From: Chromera velia
Lineage: Eukaryota > Sar > Chromeraceae
DNA: 19,353 nucleotides
NCBI GenBank assembly: GCA_018398765.1
Contig: JAHBMJ010002387.1
Coordinates: 1 to 19,353, forward strand
Reading direction: 5' to 3'
Every line of letters starts with the position of its first letter. Position 1 is the stretch's first letter. This document shows positions 17,823 to 19,353 of the stretch, one piece after another. The position numbers and the translations under genes were made by a program. Below the pieces are notes generated by a model that worked only from the letters and a program-made list of their open reading frames with translations, was not told the DNA's origin and searched no databases.

Positions 17823-19019
17823 ATGCAGCAAGGTGGCGCCAAACCAAATTTCCGTACCTGCGGAAGAGGCGAAGCAAAGAAATCAAAAATTCGAAAGGGT
17901 GCAGCTTCACGCACGTCTTTAAAGCACACACACACGCCTTCCTCTATTCCGTCGAAGGTGGAGACAATTCTCTTTCCGGGGCCTCGAGAGAAAGAAGGCT
18001 TTGGCTGTCGGGCTCTGCGCTTTACAGCCACAGAGAACGAGAACCCGGGCCCCGGCACATACAAAGCCCCGTTGATTTCTCGGCAGGATGTTCGGAGTGC
18101 GTTGACATTCAATCAGAGAGGGTACACTTCCATGATCTCTAAATCCACCCGTACTGGGAACAATTCGTTCATCAGACCAGTGACAGGCCCTGGTCCCGGA
18201 ACGTACACTTCCGCTCCATCACATCTGTCCAAAAAAAGAGATTTCAACAAGGGGAACACATTTGCCTTCCACCCACCTGCCAATTGGAGTTGCAACGGCC
18301 CGCCGATTGTCAATTTCTTTCCAGGTCCAGGACAGTACCCAGCAGCAGAGAAGAAGCCAACGAGCAACCCGGCAGGTCCATCCCTGAGGTCAACTTCACA
18401 ACGAATTGGCTTTATGAGAACGAACGCAAATCCGGCCCCAGGAGATTATAGCGTCAGCAAGAAAGGGGCGTTTGAGGGGCTTGAGGATGAATTGGGTGGA
18501 AGTGCCACTTCGCCTCCAAGGACGAAGACAACCCCTGCCTTCTGCCCACCCCTCGGGAGGGTTCAACGGTCAGTCAACGTGCGGGACTTTCCAGTGACTG
18601 GAGACTTCAAAAGTCTCAAAGGAGATCAGCTGTTCTTGAGGACCCTGGGGGCCCCCACAGAAGAACGGCCGGGGCCCTCTAGTTACGATGTGGCCCCTGT
18701 AGGGGGATGGGATGGCCCTTCGAGTCGTTCAATTCGGGGGTCTTCGATGTTTCTTTCAGACACTGTAGGGGGGGGCTCGGGGGGGTTCTTTGGGAAACAT
18801 CGCAGATTCCCGGGACCCGGAGCATACGAGCCGGGTTTTCCAGATGGTTCCCGTACCAATTGGCAGGCCGGGATCGGCAGCTCTCTGAGGTCATCGAGTG
18901 AGAGACAGCTGCTTCCAGAAAATAAGGGAGCACCCGGCCCTGCTTTTTATAATCCTCCGGCATCCTCTGTGAACACTCGAAAGTCCTTTCATCTGAATCT
19001 GACAGAGAAGTGGATCTGA
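17823..19019 (+). CDS. STPG (SHIPPO) repeat protein, STPG1-like
   Basis: A single 398-residue frame from the ATG at 17823 to the TGA ending at 19019. An in-frame TAG upstream near 17768 with no ATG between supports the start, although ATGCAG here also resembles an acceptor. Seven Pro-Gly-rich repeats are visible: NPGPGTY (74), GPGPGTY (122), FPGPGQY (166), NPAPGDY (203), RPGPSSY (282), FPGPGAY (329) and APGPAFY (370). Spacing is mostly 37-48 residues, with one gap of 79 in which a repeat appears degenerate (about 256-262). The N-terminus is basic and the protein ends KSFHLNLTEKWI. STPG proteins are found in sperm tails and cilia, where several bind axonemal microtubules, so a role in the flagellum of a motile stage is likely. 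The exact human counterpart (STPG1, also called MAPO2, or another SHIPPO protein) is uncertain. No membrane segment or signal peptide is seen. Confidence 0.87.
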   Translation: MQQGGAKPNFRTCGRGEAKKSKIRKGAASRTSLKHTHTPSSIPSKVETILFPGPREKEGFGCRALRFTATENENPGPGTYKAPLISRQDVRSALTFNQRGYTSMISKSTRTGNNSFIRPVTGPGPGTYTSAPSHLSKKRDFNKGNTFAFHPPANWSCNGPPIVNFFPGPGQYPAAEKKPTSNPAGPSLRSTSQRIGFMRTNANPAPGDYSVSKKGAFEGLEDELGGSATSPPRTKTTPAFCPPLGRVQRSVNVRDFPVTGDFKSLKGDQLFLRTLGAPTEERPGPSSYDVAPVGGWDGPSSRSIRGSSMFLSDTVGGGSGGFFGKHRRFPGPGAYEPGFPDGSRTNWQAGIGSSLRSSSERQLLPENKGAPGPAFYNPPASSVNTRKSFHLNLTEKWI

Positions 19020-19353
19020 TCTGATTCGGTTAGACTGCACCTGCCTGCAGGAGAATTTGGATCTTTCAGTGTGAACATGCAGAGAAGGAAGCGACACCAC
19101 ACTTTATTGAGGTCCAAAGAAAGACGCAATCACGGATGTAATGCGCAGTGATCTTTGTTCTGTTCTTCCGTCACGATTTTTGTCATCATGCCGGATCTTC
19201 GCTTTTGCTCAGAGTTTCTCTCTTTCTCCTTGAATCTCCTTGTGTGCTAGCCTTGTGTGATTGCTAGTTTGAGTACGTGCATATGAGTACGTGTGAGTGT
19301 GAGTGTGAGTGTGAGGGTGAAGGTGAGGGGGAGGGGGAGGGGGGGGGGGGGGG
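19020..19353. other. Right-edge flank with GTGA repeat and poly-G end
   Basis: This follows the STPG stop codon and should hold its 3' untranslated region. No AATAAA is seen. The last 60 bases degrade from GTGAGT units to GAGGGG and then a pure G run of about 15 bases, mirroring the 17-base G run at position 1. Confidence 0.6.

Overview
The window is eukaryotic nuclear DNA. The main gene is cut into many short exons whose GT...AG junctions can be read directly, with donors such as GTAAGT, GTGAGT and GTCAGT and acceptors that are nearly always TGCAG or TTGCAG. The introns are full of CT, GT and GGAA microsatellites. A gene for a flagellar-type STPG (SHIPPO) repeat protein, TGCATGCA motifs and this intron style suggest a flagellated protist. 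My best guess is a photosynthetic alveolate such as Chromera velia. That is an inference and could not be tested here. Both ends of the window are poly-G runs, as at contig edges.

Layout: (1) 1-1200 is mostly non-coding and holds a 40-bp tandem repeat. (2) 1201-3169, + strand, is a probable four-exon gene for a small protein with a mitochondrial-type N-terminus and one membrane helix; I do not recognise its family. (3) 3170-4373 is an AT-rich spacer followed by the putative promoter of the next gene. (4) 4374-13742, + strand, is an M14 zinc carboxypeptidase gene of about 18 exons encoding about 517 residues. It has a signal peptide and every expected zinc and catalytic residue. Its introns carry a 650-bp purine-only microsatellite and an exact copy of its own 3' end. 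(5) 13743-15612 is a spacer between converging genes, with an AT-rich part. (6) 15613-17070, - strand, is a single-exon secretory or plastid-targeted protein resembling DUF1838. (7) 17071-17822 is a probable two-way promoter. (8) 17823-19019, + strand, is a single-exon STPG1-like protein.

The most notable observation is a segment of about 409 bp that is identical at 6662-7070 (inside intron 5 of the carboxypeptidase gene) and 13367-13775 (its 3' end). The second copy carries the penultimate exon in the correct phase and a candidate last exon. The first copy sits mid-gene. Splicing to it would give either an early stop or a short, catalytically dead protein with the normal C-terminal tail. The genes do not form an operon and I see no functional link between them. 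I found no CRISPR array, rRNA or complete tRNA.
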